64,000 bases of DNA. It comes from Aquilaria yunnanensis (Eukaryota > Streptophyta > Magnoliopsida > Malvales > Thymelaeaceae). The translations under genes and the position numbers were made by a program. The notes under the pieces are model-generated. The model was not told where the DNA came from. It saw nothing but the letters and a program-made list of their open reading frames with translations, and did no database searches. The stretch is from assembly GCA_039654915.1 (NCBI GenBank), contig CM077593.1, positions 117,607,413 to 117,671,412 on the forward strand, in the 5' to 3' direction. Of this stretch, positions 12,359 through 25,025 are shown piece after piece (position 1 is the stretch's first letter; the number at the start of each line of letters is the position of its first letter).

Positions 12359-12596
12359 TACTCGTCATGCCAAAAGTTTTGCTTCATTTGTTTTTTGCAA
12401 TCAATATATGATTTTTTATTTTTAACATTTTAATATATAAATAAAAAATCTTTGTATATAAATGATAATTCAAAATATGTAATTTCTAAATATATATTTT
12501 TTATTTTTTCTAACAAACAATAATATGAATAAAATTAAGTCAAAATACAATAAAAAATCAAATGTATCAAAACTTTTTGGGATAGAGGGAGGAAAA
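12359..12596. mobile_element. Stowaway-type MITE (degenerate)
   Basis: The interior, from AAAAGTTTTGCTTCATTTG through AACATTTTAATATATAAAT to the final GATAGAGGGAGGA, matches the better-preserved copy at 37111-37347 over nearly its full length. The left terminus has lost the CTCCCTCCGT consensus. Confidence 0.75.
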
Positions 12597-13291
12597 TTTA
12601 TTGTAAGTTTAGTCCTAGCTCAGATTTTAAGAGTCTTTATTTATTCATTTTATGTCCCCGTTTTTTATGTCTTGTAAAAAATTGAGGTTTTCTTTCCTTT
12701 TTTACTTGCATTTGGCTACCCTTTTACTCATTCTAATACAATTGTTATTGGATATCTATTTTAAAGAACTTTCTAGCAAATGTTTTATTGTTTAGCCTCA
12801 CTGATTTCAACCATATAAAGGATGGGCGATAGTCTTGCTGCCCCAGAAAGAACTGGTAGGACACTAGTAAGCATTAACATGCCACGTAGGCGAGTCAAGT
12901 TCCTGTAGCATGCAGTAATTCATTTGTGCTTGAATTAATCATTTTTCTTGCATTTGACACTATCACTTGCAGATGATTGTTCTTTGTTTCTCCTAGGTAT
13001 TTAGATAGAAGAAGTTTATAGCTTCATTAGAAGTATCTTTTATCCATACATGGAGGGGCATTGCAAAAGCTTAGAGAGACGAGTTTGATATCCTTTGAAA
13101 CAGTATGTTGATACCTATTTTATGTTTAAGTAGCTTACATTTGTTTCCAATTGTAATTTTATATTTTGATTCTTTTGCTATTGAGATATTTGGATCTGAA
13201 ATTGCTATGCCATTTCATTTTACTTATTTTATGGTGAATAAAAAACATTTTGAAAATTTTTTTGGTTTAAAGATGGTAATTTAGGTTACTG

Positions 13292-13650
13292 AATCTCTAT
13301 CGCTAATTCGCTTTAACTTAAGTCAACTGACTTATTTTTATTTTTACAACTTTTTTGCCTGAAACTAATTTAATTTGAAAGCCAATAAATGTAGATGTAA
13401 TAATCCATTTGAAAGTATATTGTCATGATGTTGTTAACTTTTTATGAATTTTTATTTTTTAATTCCTTAAACTAAAAAAATTCATAAAAAATTAGTAACA
13501 TTAAAAAAAATGTATTTTTAATGGATTATTGCAACCATATAATATTAGCTTTTAATTAAAATTATTTTCAGGAAAAAAAGATATAAAAATAAAAATAAGC
13601 TATTTTAAAATCAATTGACCTAAACTAAAATGAACTGGGTAAGATCTCTG
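13292..13650. mobile_element. Hairpin MITE, family A, copy 1
   Basis: The ends CTTTAACTTAAGTCAACTGA and TCAATTGACCTAAACTAAAA are inverted repeats. The body folds symmetrically around about 13465: ATCCATTTGAAAG on the left pairs with sequence near AATGGATTAT on the right. Related copies lie at 13700, 46490 and 61036. There is no ORF and the superfamily is not assigned. Confidence 0.65.
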
Positions 13651-13699
13651 ATTAAAATTTAACTTTTTTCTTTTCATTTTGATAGGGATTTGTTGTTTC

Positions 13700-14055
13700 T
13701 TACATTTAATCTTTTCGTCTAAAGTCAACTGACTTTTTTTAACTTTTTCATCTTTTTTACGTGAAACCAATTTCATTTGAAAGTCGATGTTATGTAAATG
13801 CAATAATCAATTTAAAAGTAAATTTTTAGGATGTTGTTAAATTTTTATGAATTTTTCTTTTTTAATACTTGAAACTAGAAAAATTCATAAAAATTTAGTA
13901 AGATTATAAAAATTATATTTTTAATTGATTATTGTAGCTATATAATATTGGCTTTTAATTAAAATTAGTTTCAAGTAAAAAATATGTAAAAATAAAAAAA
14001 AGTCATTTTGTAGTCAATTGGCTAAAGTTGAAACGAATTGGCCCTAATTTTGCTA
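13700..14055. mobile_element. Hairpin MITE, family A, copy 2
   Basis: A second copy lies head-to-tail about 50 bp after copy 1. It has the same ends (TCTAAAGTCAACTGAC and GTCAATTGGCTAAAG) and the same central inverted structure. Confidence 0.65.
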
Positions 14056-14608
14056 GAAAATTTTGAATAGAGGGCTGGCTACCTTCTGTGAGTCTTGGTT
14101 GTTAGCCTGTGTTTTTTATTATAAATTTTGTTCGTTAATGGAGAATAAAGTACAAATAGATTGTTATCTGTAAAGCACTGGCTAAAGAAGTAGGGTGGCT
14201 TATTCACATTATCGATTGTTTTGGTTATTCATTTACTTATCTTTTACATGTTTGAATTTAATCTCATATCAATTTAATTAACTGCCCTTCAAAGTATACT
14301 GAGAGAACAATTATGCTCAATTATGCCCAAGTTTTCATATTCACATCATTAATGGATGTGTATAACTTTTTCATTCAATTAGAAAGTATTAACAGTTTTA
14401 TAAATTGTGTTTTTGAGCTTAGGTTTCTCCTTTAGCTCTGAAGGCATTACATTTTATGTTCTCATTTTGATGTCTTATTTTTTGTTTGGATTATATTGAG
14501 GGCAAATATTACTCTTGGGACTGGGTTTTTTTCGTTGGCCCCAAGAGTTATTGAGAAGATAGTTCATTTCCTAAGGCAGTTTTCCTTTGGATTTTTTCTG
14601 GTTACATG

Positions 14609-15846
14609 TGTAACAACCCTTCTAGTTAATATTCCAAATTACTGGGGTAACATTGGTTATTTTAGTAATTTTATATGCTTATAATATTTATTGCAAGTAA
14701 AGTCTCAGTTTAATGAAGCATAGTAATTTAGAGAGGACAAAAATAGGTCATTTAAGCAAATCAGACCAAGAGAGGTATTTTAGTCATTTAATATTGTGAA
14801 CCATTTTTATTCCATGATCAAATAGAGGATGGAAAAACATTGCATTTATGATACCACAGTTTCTCGTGATTCCGGCTCTATCCTCATGAAATTGTGACTT
14901 GATTTTGTTGCCCTTTGGTTATTTATAATGGAGACTAGAATTTGTTTATGACTTAGTTGCATAATTCAAAAAGCTTAATGGCCAAATTGTGTAATTAAGT
15001 TAAGAAGGAATTGAGCTTAGAAAAATGCTGGAATTGGTCCTAAATTTTTGGCTTGGTTGTACTAAAGGACTATGAGTGAAAGATTTATGCAGTTGACCCT
15101 TAACATGTGCAAGACACATGCTAGCTCAGTATTTAAGCTAGTTGTCGATCAACATATCTCAAAACTTTATCTTCAACTCCAGCCAAGTCTGAAACCTCTT
15201 TTGTCCTTTGAATCACCATGGCTAAGGGCAGCCAAGCTTAATCTACCCAAATTCAAGCATAATTAATCAAATTTTTGAAGGAAAATCAAGTATAGAACAA
15301 CCTTAAGCTAGAATTTTGAGCTTAGTGTTCATGTAAGTTTGATTTCATTTTCCCCTGTTTTTAAGCTTCAGTTCAATCCTGAAGTTGCTAGAAAATAGTG
15401 TTTAAACCTAGTTCTTGGATGCTTGTTAGGAGAAAACAAGCAAAAGAAGCTTGGAAACCAAGCTTAGAACAAAGATACCCTAAGGCCTCTTTATTGTAAG
15501 GGTTTGGTTCGGCCTCTTTTGCTTCTTTGTTCATTCCAGATTTTTTGGGTTTATTTTAGTTGGTTTATGTGCATTTAAATAAACTTTTACTATTTTATAA
15601 GGAGAAAAGAAGACCAAAATTGATTTGGACCAAGTAGATTAAAGAAGGTTGAAAGCCATGAATGTATATGTTCGTGGCTGTAGTTCATTCTCCCTTTTAA
15701 GCCCCTATTTTGGTTAATCTAGTTAGTGGTTTGAGAGTGTTGAAAGTGCTTATTTCTAGGCTTGTTTATCAATAACTGGATTGACTAAGACCTGGAAACT
15801 AAATGAAGGGAGGAAAGGTACAACACCCAAAGTGTTGTTATGTGCA

Positions 15847-15884
<38 letters not shown>

Positions 15885-17946
15885 TGTGTGTTGTGTGTGT
15901 GTGTGTGTAAATGTTCCAGTTTTTTTGGGATTAATGAGGGCTGGTGGTGTTAATTTAGTGCCAGTTCTTGCTTATTTGAGGCAAGAAGAAATGGTCCAGA
16001 AAAGGTTTAATTTTGGTTGCATAAGAGATAACTTAAAACCGAAGCAACCTAGCAACTAAGGTTCATGTGCATGGGTCCATCTAAAGCATTAAGTAAATCC
16101 ATGTTTTTCCCATAAGCTTAAGGTTCCTATTTAAACTAGTTTTAAGATCTGGAAATATATAGCTTTAACTTATGAATAATCAATTTAGATTTGATAAATA
16201 AACTACTATAAATAGTACAAAGTAGAGCACGAGACTGAGACTTACAAGGACACTAGGACTTGGTGTTTGTTTACATAAATTATTCTAGGTAAAGGATAGT
16301 TTAATTGATGAATTAAAGCTTGGTATGGTCATGATACTTGCTGTATGTATGTGATTTACCATATGGAAGCTTTGATTTAATGAGTAAGTTATGTGGTTGG
16401 CTTAGTGAACCCTGGAAATGGTGCATATGCGCCTTAACACTCGGTTAGTGTGGTACTTGGGTTCTAGGCATTACTATAGCTATTAGCCCAAGATTGGGGC
16501 AATGGGACAAGGTTCCTAAAGTGCCTAATATGGCATAGGAGCTGTAGTAGGACAACCAAGAACAAGTAAGGCCAACTAAAGGGTACTAAGAGCTTGGAGT
16601 GCAAGGGGGCTTTACAAGGGTCCAAGGGGCAGGACATGGTCCTAAAATGCCAAGTTCATGCCTAAGAAAGGTATTGGTACATAGGAATCGAAAGCCTTAA
16701 GCTTATTATGGGTATACAAATGGTGACTTGCTTATGAGCTAAGTTACCAGAACACAAATAATACCTTAAGTAGTAAAGTGACATAAGCTAGTTAGTTGAA
16801 CTTGAGGTCATGTATTATGTTAGAAATAAACTCAATATACCCAAAATAAGCTAGATTATAGATTTAGGCCAGTTGCCTTAAATGCAACAAGCGCTAAATT
16901 ACGAGTGAAGGTTTAGTAACTATTAATGACCTATGAAAGTCCACGGACTTGAGGCATCAATATAGGAACATTAGTACACCTGGGTTGAGTTCCTTGCAAC
17001 TCAATAAAGTGAGCTAAACCATAATTATTCTTGTACAATAAGAAAGGGAAAGTTTCATTGGTAAGCATTAGCTTATTAATAACAGGACTTAGTCTTGTAG
17101 TGAAGACTAGCTTTAGGGTGTTTAATTGAATGCTAAGCTATGGCCATATGCTTAGACCCTCAACTGTATGAGCTTGTAGTAGTATTGCATCATATATATG
17201 TACATGTATGCAGGTCCTTAGTTGTTTTCTTGCAGGTGCATCCTTTACTGAGAATCTTGCATTCTCATCTCTTTAGTTTTATTGTGCAGATATAAAGATT
17301 ATTGTGCATAGTAGCCATTAGTTGGTTGCTAAGCTAGTGTTGTACATAACGTACAAGTATTATATTTGAGTATGATTATTCTAGTTATGTGCTAGTCATA
17401 TAAGATTCTTGGTACTTATCACAGTGTTATGTCTTGACATAACAAGACTTGAGAAGGCACAGGCAGGGACTCCGAGCTTAGGTACACTTGGGGCAGTTAT
17501 GCCCAGGTGTGGGCTTTGAGTAGTGAACTCATTGTATGCTAGTTTTTGATTACTTTATACACTAGATGCCTCTAGTAGTGATGTGCATCAGTTTAACTGG
17601 ACATGGAGTTTGCTTTTGGATGTACATAAGGCAGATTATGTACATGTAATTGTTATTTATAATTTAAGAAATTAATGTTTTTTAGCTGTGGCTTGTTTAT
17701 ATAAATTGAATGAAATGCCAACAGGTTTTTATATGTTTTAATTTCTGTTTAAGTTACTTATGGCTAAAGCTAATCATGCATTTTACTTCATGCTAGGCTA
17801 AATAACTTATAGCATGGAAAGTTTTAAGATACTCATAAGTGACAACTAGCCAATTGCAAACTATAATGGGATTAAATTCCTAAGTGGCTTGTAAATCAAG
17901 CTAATCTTCCTGGGAGTACCTTCTTAAGGAGGCAGGTTCCCTGACA
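14609..17946. mobile_element. Putative solo LTR of a Gypsy-type retrotransposon, about 3.3 kb
   Basis: The stretch starts TGTAACAACCC and ends TTCCCTGACA, the TG...CA ends common in long Gypsy LTRs. It is flanked by ACATG (14604-14608) and ATATG (17947-17951), a 5-bp duplication with one difference. No coding domain, primer-binding site or second LTR is seen, so recombination to a solo LTR fits best. Its base composition is more even than the flanks. The boundaries are inferred from termini alone. Confidence 0.5.
15849..15908. repeat. (TG)n microsatellite
   Basis: A run of TG units, interrupted by TTTG and TTG, lies inside the putative solo LTR. The cysteine/valine-rich ORF crossing it is an artefact. 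Confidence 0.9.
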
Positions 17947-18230
17947 ATATGTTAATTCCAGTTTACTTTTATCTTCATTTTTTAAGCTTGTTTTGTTTGC
18001 GAACATAATATATTTTGGGTGAATATTTCTAAAATTTGACTGTTTTATGAAACTACATTGGAAGAGCAAGTATGTGATTTTTTTTCATATATTTTCATTC
18101 TATATTACTTACAAACTCATGTATATCACAATTTATGTAACAATTTTTAGTCCTAGGATTGGTTAGTGGACTCAAAAATTGATTTTATGAAACAACATTT
18201 GCAAACATTGTAGTAGGTAAGTGTTTTTTT

Positions 18231-18657
18231 TAGGGATATTAACGGGTACGATTTAGGCCGGATATAACTAATCTTAAACCTTCCCTCAAGTAATTGGGTT
18301 TGAGCAGTACCCGCCCTACAGATAGGCGAGTACTACCCACCTACCTATTTTAAGGTATATGTTTGACTTTTTCAAATATTCTTTTTATATATTTACATAT
18401 ATTTTCAAAAGAATGCGTATATTAACAATTAGTTGATACTTAAAAAATCATAAACTAAAGTAATATAAGATAATTTATGTTAAATTATAATTTTATTTTT
18501 AAAATAAAATCATATTTTGAATATAAATATACTAATTTAAGAAGGGTGTGGGTAGGGTTGGGTAGAATAAGTTAAACTCATACCCTTTTCATGGCTTTGA
18601 GAATAAGGTCAGGTTCAGGGAGGGTAGGGCCGAGTAAGGTAATTTTTGATGTCTCTA
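18231..18657. mobile_element. hAT-like MITE
   Basis: The ends TAGGGATATTAACGGG and GATGTCTCTA are imperfect inverted repeats of the CAGGGATG type. G-rich arms with GGGT/ACCC runs surround an AT-rich centre, as in the longer element at 39288-40425. Flanks GTTTTTTT and GCTTTTTA could be a diverged 8-bp duplication. Confidence 0.5.
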
Positions 18658-18933
18658 GCTTTTTAGAAGCTCATTTGCATTTAATGACTGGCCCATCATT
18701 AACTATTGGGGTTTTCCTCATTTGTAGTGTCTGAGTTTAAAAGAGTGTGAGACCCTACAGCCTTCCAAGACATCTATGCAGAGGAAGGAGTATGGCTTTA
18801 AGCAATCCATTGGGAAGGAGTAAATGATCATGCAGGTGGTGATGTGCTGAGTGTATCGTGTTCTTAGTTTATATCATACTCGTTTAGATTCTAAACTAAG
18901 AGTAAGGTTTCTTTTCTCTGTTTCCTTTCACTC

Positions 18934-19144
18934 TGTAAAGGAACTAAATTGAAGTCAAGTTGGTTGAAACGTTTTTTTGTATTTTTCGATATTTGAGGCA
19001 TTACAGGAGAGTCTTTCTTATAGTGTAAGAGTCTTACTTGATGTACAAAGAATAACTAGTTTACAGGATAATACAGGATAATAGCACAGGAGGAGATTGT
19101 GTTTAGCTAGAAAACTCTAGCCGAAACACATGCACATGCTAATA
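18934..19144 (-). repeat. 3' LTR of the Copia element
   Basis: Direct repeat of 23431-23642. On the minus strand it is preceded by a polypurine tract ending TTGAGGGAGAG (about 19145-19158). Confidence 0.88.
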
Positions 19145-22100
19145 CTCTCCCTCAAGTTGGAGCATGCAGATTCAAAATGCTCAACTTGCCAAGAAGTGAT
19201 TGGAACTGATTTTTTTCCAAGTCCTTTAGTGAGTAAATCAACTGGTTGAAAATGACTGGCACGATGTTGCAAAGTGGGCTCCTTGGATTGGACTTTATCT
19301 CGCACAAAGTGAGAGTCTATTTCAATATGCTTAGTTCTTTCGTGGAAGACAGGATTTGAAGCAATATGATATGTTGTTTTGTTGTCACAATAAAGTATTA
19401 TAGCTCCAGCAGAAGTCACAGTCAGATCCGATAAAAGCATATGAAGCCAAACTAACTCACTAGTATCAGTTGCCATTGTTCTATATTTAGCTTCGGCTGA
19501 GGAGCGAAAAATAGTTGGCTATTTTTTTTATTTCCAAGAGAGAAGATCATTCCCAAGTTTAGTTACAAATCCAGTGGTGGAACGAAAAGTGTTGGGGTAA
19601 CTAGCCTAATCAGAGTCACAAAAGGCATGAAGAACAAGATTACCATGTGAAGGGAACAAGACTCATTGACTAGGCGTTCCTTTGATGTATCGAAGTAGAT
19701 GCATCACAGCATCAAGATGAGCCTGATTTGGTGCTTGCATAAACTGACTCAGAAGATTAACTGTGTAGGTAATATCAGGCCTTGTAATGGTAAGATAAAT
19801 TAACTTCCCTACAAGCCTGTAGTAGCGTGTAGTATCCGAAAGTAGAGGAGCATGAATGGAAGCCAAGTGATGTTATTGTTGGACAGGAAGCGAAGCTGGT
19901 TTGTAGCCTAACATCCCTGTTTATTTGAGCAAGTCTAATGCATATTTACGTTGAGATAGAAAGATTCCATCGATTGAGCGTGTAGCTTCTAACCCGAGAA
20001 AATACTGAAGCTTGCTGAGATTCTTAATATAGAAGATGTCGTGTAAAAACCATTTGAATGACTGAATTTGTTTGCCATTGTTACCTGCAATGATTATGTC
20101 ATCAACGTACACAAGCACTACAATGAAACTTTGCCCGCAAGTGAGGGTAAATAGTGAATAGTCAGCCTTTGATTGAGAGAATCCATAGTTCTTCAAGAAG
20201 GTAGAAAATTTCTCAAACCATTGTTAGGGAGCTTGTTTCAGTCCATATAAGGACTTTCGTAGCCTGCACACTCACGTATCACCAGCTGAAAGGAAGCCAG
20301 CAAGTGGCATCATGTAAATATCTTCATTCAAATCTCCCTGAAGAAATGCATTCTGTACATCGAGTTGATAGAGTTCCCAATTTTTTATGGCTGCAATTGC
20401 CAATAAACATCTCACAGTGGTAAGTTTAACAATTGGTACGAAGGTTTCAGAAAAACCCATACCTTCAACCTGATTAAATCCCTTTGCAACCAATCTAGCT
20501 TTGTTTCTTTCAATGCTCTAATCTGCTTTGTATTTGATTTTGTACGCCCACTTGGAGCCTATAGCTTTTTTGTGTGGTGGTAATGGCTCAAGGGTCAAGA
20601 TGTCATTCTTTTGCAAGGCTGCAACCTTCTTTTTCATGGCGTCTACCCATCATGGATTTGTTTTAGCCTCCAAGTAATTCAGTGGTTCTTGTTGCCTTAA
20701 AATGGCAGCCGTAAAACTAGTATACCCAGGATTAAATCGAGAGAAAGATAAGTGTGACGAGATAGGATAGACCTTACTCGAAGAAAAGTGATCGGCAGCA
20801 GGTGTAGATGGCATGTCCACTTGAAGAAGTTCACAAATGTAGTCACTTAAGTTGGAGGGAGGTCGTTTGTTTCATTGTGGTCGAACGTTTTCTAGTTCTG
20901 GAGGTAACTCAGGTGGGCTAGTGGTTTTGGTTGGAGAGTTGGTGACTTCTCTGGTCAAGGACGGTGTAGGGAGTTCTTCAAGAACATATAGGTCATTTTG
21001 ATTTTCAGAAGGGTTTCGAACATGGTCATTTTTGGTTTCTTGGAAAGGGAAAATTTCTTCATAAAACCGAACATCCCTGGATACCAAAATTTTGTGAGAC
21101 TCTAAATCATAGACTCTATATCTTTTCTGGCCATAAGGATATCCTATAAAGATGCAAGCCCTAGACCGAGTCTCAAATTTGTCTCTTAACCTATCTTTAT
21201 TGTGAACATAGCATAGGCAACCGAATGTCTTGAGGTGTTCCAAGGAGGATGGTTTGGAGAATAAAACTTCATAGGGACTCCTGCTTGACAATTTTGTAGA
21301 GGGCATATGGTTTATTAAATAGGTAGCTGTTAAGACACATTCACCCTAAAATTTAATAGGTAAATTAGCTTGTAAGCGAAGGGCTTGAGCTACCTCTAAC
21401 AGATGTTGATGTTTTCTTTCGGCAATGCCATTCTGTTGAGGGGTATCCACACAAGAAGTTTATAAGAGTATCCCATTCTAAAGATAAAATTCTTTCATAG
21501 GGCCAGTAATAAGTTCTGGGGCATTGTCACAACGTACTTGGCGGATAGTTTTGTTAAATTGATTTTTCACCATTGCGTGAAATATGGTGAAAAAAATGAA
21601 GGCTTCAGATTTTTGTTTTAGAAGGAACACCTATGTACATTTGCTAAAGTCATCAACAATGGTGAGAAAGAAATGAGCACCAGATAAAGAAGATGTTTTG
21701 TATGGCCTTTATATATCTATATGAACAAGATCAAATGCATTTTCTGCTCTACTATAGCTAAAAGGAAACGAATTTCTTATCTGTTTAGCGCGATAACAAG
21801 AATCACAATTCTTGTTCATATTTCTAAGTGACAATTTGTTTACTTGGGAAAGTAGGGAAAGTTTATCAAAAGACATATGACCAAGCTATTTATGCCAAAC
21901 AAGGGGTGAAGCTTCAGCCTTAGTGACTGCAGCTGTGGATGTTAAGAACTTTTTGAAGTAGTACAGGCCATCTCGCATTTCACCTTTGCCAATCTGTTTC
22001 CTTGAGTCTAGGCCCTGCATCACACAAGAATTTGGCAAGAAAGTTATTGAGCAGTTTAGATCTCTCGTAATGCTACTAATAGATATAGATTATAGTTAAA

Positions 22101-22430
22101 ATCAGGCACATGCAACACATCCTTGAGTCGAATATATGGTGAGAGCTAATACTGTCCATATGACTGTGTACGAATACTTGTTCCATTTGGCAAACGAACA
22201 AGTGGTGAATTAGTGGATTCATAAGAACCAGTCAGTTGTAATGGTGTCATATGCTCAGAAGCCTTGCTATCGATTATCCAATCAGTGGAAAAAGCAGAAG
22301 TCTTATTGGCAAATGCTGCTACATTGTTCTGACTCTGATTATTTAACAAAGATATGAGTTGTTCGTACTGAGCTTGTGTAAAGGAGGGTACACAGTCCAG
22401 TCCTTGTGATTCTTTGCTTGTTGTGGCCTT
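19117..22430 (-). pseudogene. Copia pol remnant (protease, integrase, RT, RNase H)
   Basis: Pieces in order on the minus strand are: protease region at 22146-22349 (DWIIDSKASEHMT; the usual DSGAS catalytic glycine is lysine); integrase C-terminal region at 20872-21306 (LKTFGCLCYVHN, FIGYPYGQKRYRVYD); reverse transcriptase at 20272-20493 and 19921-20196 ([14 protein letters not shown] and VLVYVDDIIIAGNN, the YVDD active site); connection at 19663-19866; RNase H at 19117-19476 (ILYCDNKTT, TKHIEIDSHFVRDKV, DLLTKGLG). Stops and frameshifts separate the pieces, so no full polyprotein can be made. Confidence 0.92.
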
Positions 22431-22439
22431 GTTTGCAGC

Positions 22440-23404
22440 AATCTTCCTTTGTCTGAGTTTTGCTTGATTCTTTGGTGGTTTATCCTTCTTTTCTTACCAA
22501 TCTGGGTATCCAATAATCTCAAAACACATGGTCGTTAGATGACAAGTTTTACCACAATGATCACAATGCATACTGTTTTTGTTGTTCCCGTCGGCTTGGC
22601 CTCTTTTGGAGGACGGGACAGTACCGTCATTTCATTTGGCTACAAAGGCAGCTACATCGGTTGATGGTTGTTGACTAAGCGCAACACTCAGTTGTCTTTC
22701 TTCATTCACCACATAAGCATACGCTTTGTTGAGAGATGGCAAAGGCTCCATGTTGAGAATTTGAGATCGTACTACTTTGAAACGATCATTGAGTCCCATG
22801 AGAAAATTGTGCAGCTTCTTTTCTTCTCTCGTAGCCATTAATGATTTGGCTGCACCACATGTGCAAACGACTATCTCATCATAGGCTGTCAATTCGTCCC
22901 ATAGGCCTTTTAGTTTAGTGAAATATGTAGCCACAGATTGATCCTACTGCTGCATTAAAGTTATTTCCCTTCTAAGTTCATGGACTCTTGGTGCGTTTCC
23001 TTAGGAAAATCTTTCTTGAAGATCTACCCATAAGTTTTTCGCCAGGTCAATGTAAGCTACACTACATGAAGCTCAGGAGATAAGCCGTTAAATAGCCAAT
23101 AGATTACCATCGAATTGCATTTATTCTATACCTAGAAGTGAACAGAATTTTCATCCGGCATGGGTAAGGTTCCATCAATGAATCCTAGCTTGTTCTTGGC
23201 TTGTAATGCATTCTGTATTGCCCAATGCCATGTGTTGTAGTTTTCTCCTCAGAGTGTGCTGCTAACAAGGACAGCCCCTGGATTATTCGAAGCATTGAGG
23301 TGGTAGGGGGATGAAGGATCACTTCTAGTTAAAAGACCTGAAGCAGTGGACAAAAATCCTTTAATCCTTTTCGAGAGATCATTTTTTGGTGGATCGTTCG
23401 ACAT
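22440..23404 (-). pseudogene. Copia gag remnant
   Basis: The ATG at 23404 (minus strand) opens MSNDPPKNDLSKR and soon gives SPYHLNASNNPGAVLV and NALQAKNKLGFIDGTLP, typical Copia gag. An open stretch at 22632-22934 carries the LKGLWDELTAYDE region. Several stops interrupt the frame. A CCHC-like zinc-knuckle area lies near 22550. Confidence 0.88.
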
Positions 23405-23430
23405 GGATTAGAATTCCTGCTCTAATATCA

Positions 23431-23642
23431 TGTAAAGGAACTAAATTGAAGTCAAGTTGGCTGAAATGTTTTTCTGTATTTTTTTTATATTTGATGCATT
23501 ACAGGAGAGTCTTTCTTGTAGTGCAAGAGTCCTCTTTGATGTACAAAGAATAGCTAGTTTATAGGATAATACAGGATAATAGCACAGGAAGAGATTGTGT
23601 TTAGCTAGAAAACTCTAGCCGAAACATATACACACGCTAATA
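23431..23642 (-). repeat. 5' LTR of the Copia element
   Basis: Direct repeat of 18934-19144, next to the degenerate methionine-tRNA primer-binding site at 23416-23430. Confidence 0.88.
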
Positions 23643-23647
23643 CACTC

Positions 23648-24991
23648 TTATCAATATATTAGCAGCTTTTGGCTCTCGCCATTATTCCAACAACGACAGT
23701 TGACCTGAACCATTTGTAGATTCTAGAAGCTCTTGCTCCATTGGTTGCCTTGTTGTTGGTTCGGCCTTTGGCAATGTCTTCCAAGGTTCATATATGTGCA
23801 CATGAATTACAAATTCTTCTTGATTGTGGTTTTTATATTGTAGCAAAAAAAGGATATATGTATGGTATGGTAACACCAGAATCTTTGTCTAGAATACAAG
23901 CCAGTGTTTGGTCAAAATTGTGTTTTAAACTTGCAAATCTTGTCTTCTTTTTATAAAAAAAAATATTCTTTAGTTTTTTACATCAAATAAAGTTGGCACT
24001 TATTCTTAAAAACTTCAACTTGATAGAACTTTGTTGAATAGAAAAATGGTCAAGTGAAGTCTAATACTAGTAGTGTCATATATACCAGCATCCAACAGGA
24101 AGATAAGCTAGTTGTTTAGGTAGGAACTGACTTGATGTGTGTTACTCCATTTTTTCTAACCAAATTTTTTAGTGTTTTGCATGGTGTTTGATCTCATCCT
24201 TTGCTAAATGTGTGTCTTACTCCATTTCTATACCCAGTTTCCACGAATTGTACAATACAAGATGTTTTCAAAAAAATTTTTTTATTTCACTAAAATGGAT
24301 TATTTCTCTTATTTCCTAAGTATGAAATTTTGAAGAAAAGTGTTTCTATATTCATTTTGAGATTCTATGTTCATTCTCTTGAGATGATCCTTTTAAAGCT
24401 CTAGAAAAAGTCTCATTTTCTGACTAACTTATTAGCTTTCTTGGTTTAGCAACCAATAATAATAAGCCTAAAATTTTATGTATATGGTTAGGGTTGGGCT
24501 CACATGCCTTGAGGCTTGAGGTGGAAGAACATTATTTCACATTTATTTATTATTAACTGTAGGGTGAAGATTTCGATAGGTTATAGAGTATTAGGCACCC
24601 GCAGCAATGATATCTTCAACTTGTTGAAATTAAAAAAATATATAAAAATTTATGTAATTTTTTTCTCCTAAGATTGCCTTTGATCAACCCCTATGAATAG
24701 AGAGAATGTTATTTCATATGACAATGATTAAATTTATTGATGACAGTGAATACCATGTTCTAATTAATTTGGTACTTTTTAATTTATTGCTTTTATGACA
24801 ATATTTTTTTTTCAAATATATTTGTTTAGCATTGAAATATATATCATTTTTCATACTTAATATTATCTATGTTCCATACTCTTTGATATATTTTACTTTT
24901 TTGATAGAAGTTTGACTTAAGTTTATTCATAATATTATTTGGTAGTAAAATTTTTAAAAAATATATTTAGAAGCTATAATTCTTCATTTAT

Positions 24992-25025
<34 letters not shown>

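Larger units (their letters stand above)
18934..23642 (-). mobile_element. Ty1/Copia LTR retrotransposon, near full length but decayed
   Basis: Two LTRs of about 211 bp (18934-19144 and 23431-23642) flank gag and pol on the minus strand, with an exact 5-bp target duplication CACTC (18929-18933 and 23643-23647). Domain order gag, protease, integrase, RT, RNase H defines Copia. Next to the 5' LTR, TGATATTAGAGCAGG (minus strand, 23416-23430) is a mutated form of the usual TGGTATCAGAGC primer-binding site. Many stops and frameshifts break pol. The LTRs differ at roughly one base in ten, so the insertion is not recent. Both LTRs start TATTAG rather than TGTTAG. Confidence 0.92.

Noticed and set aside
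15781..16059. 92-codon ORF with a Cys/Val repeat
   Set aside because: It is the translation of a TG microsatellite inside a putative LTR.
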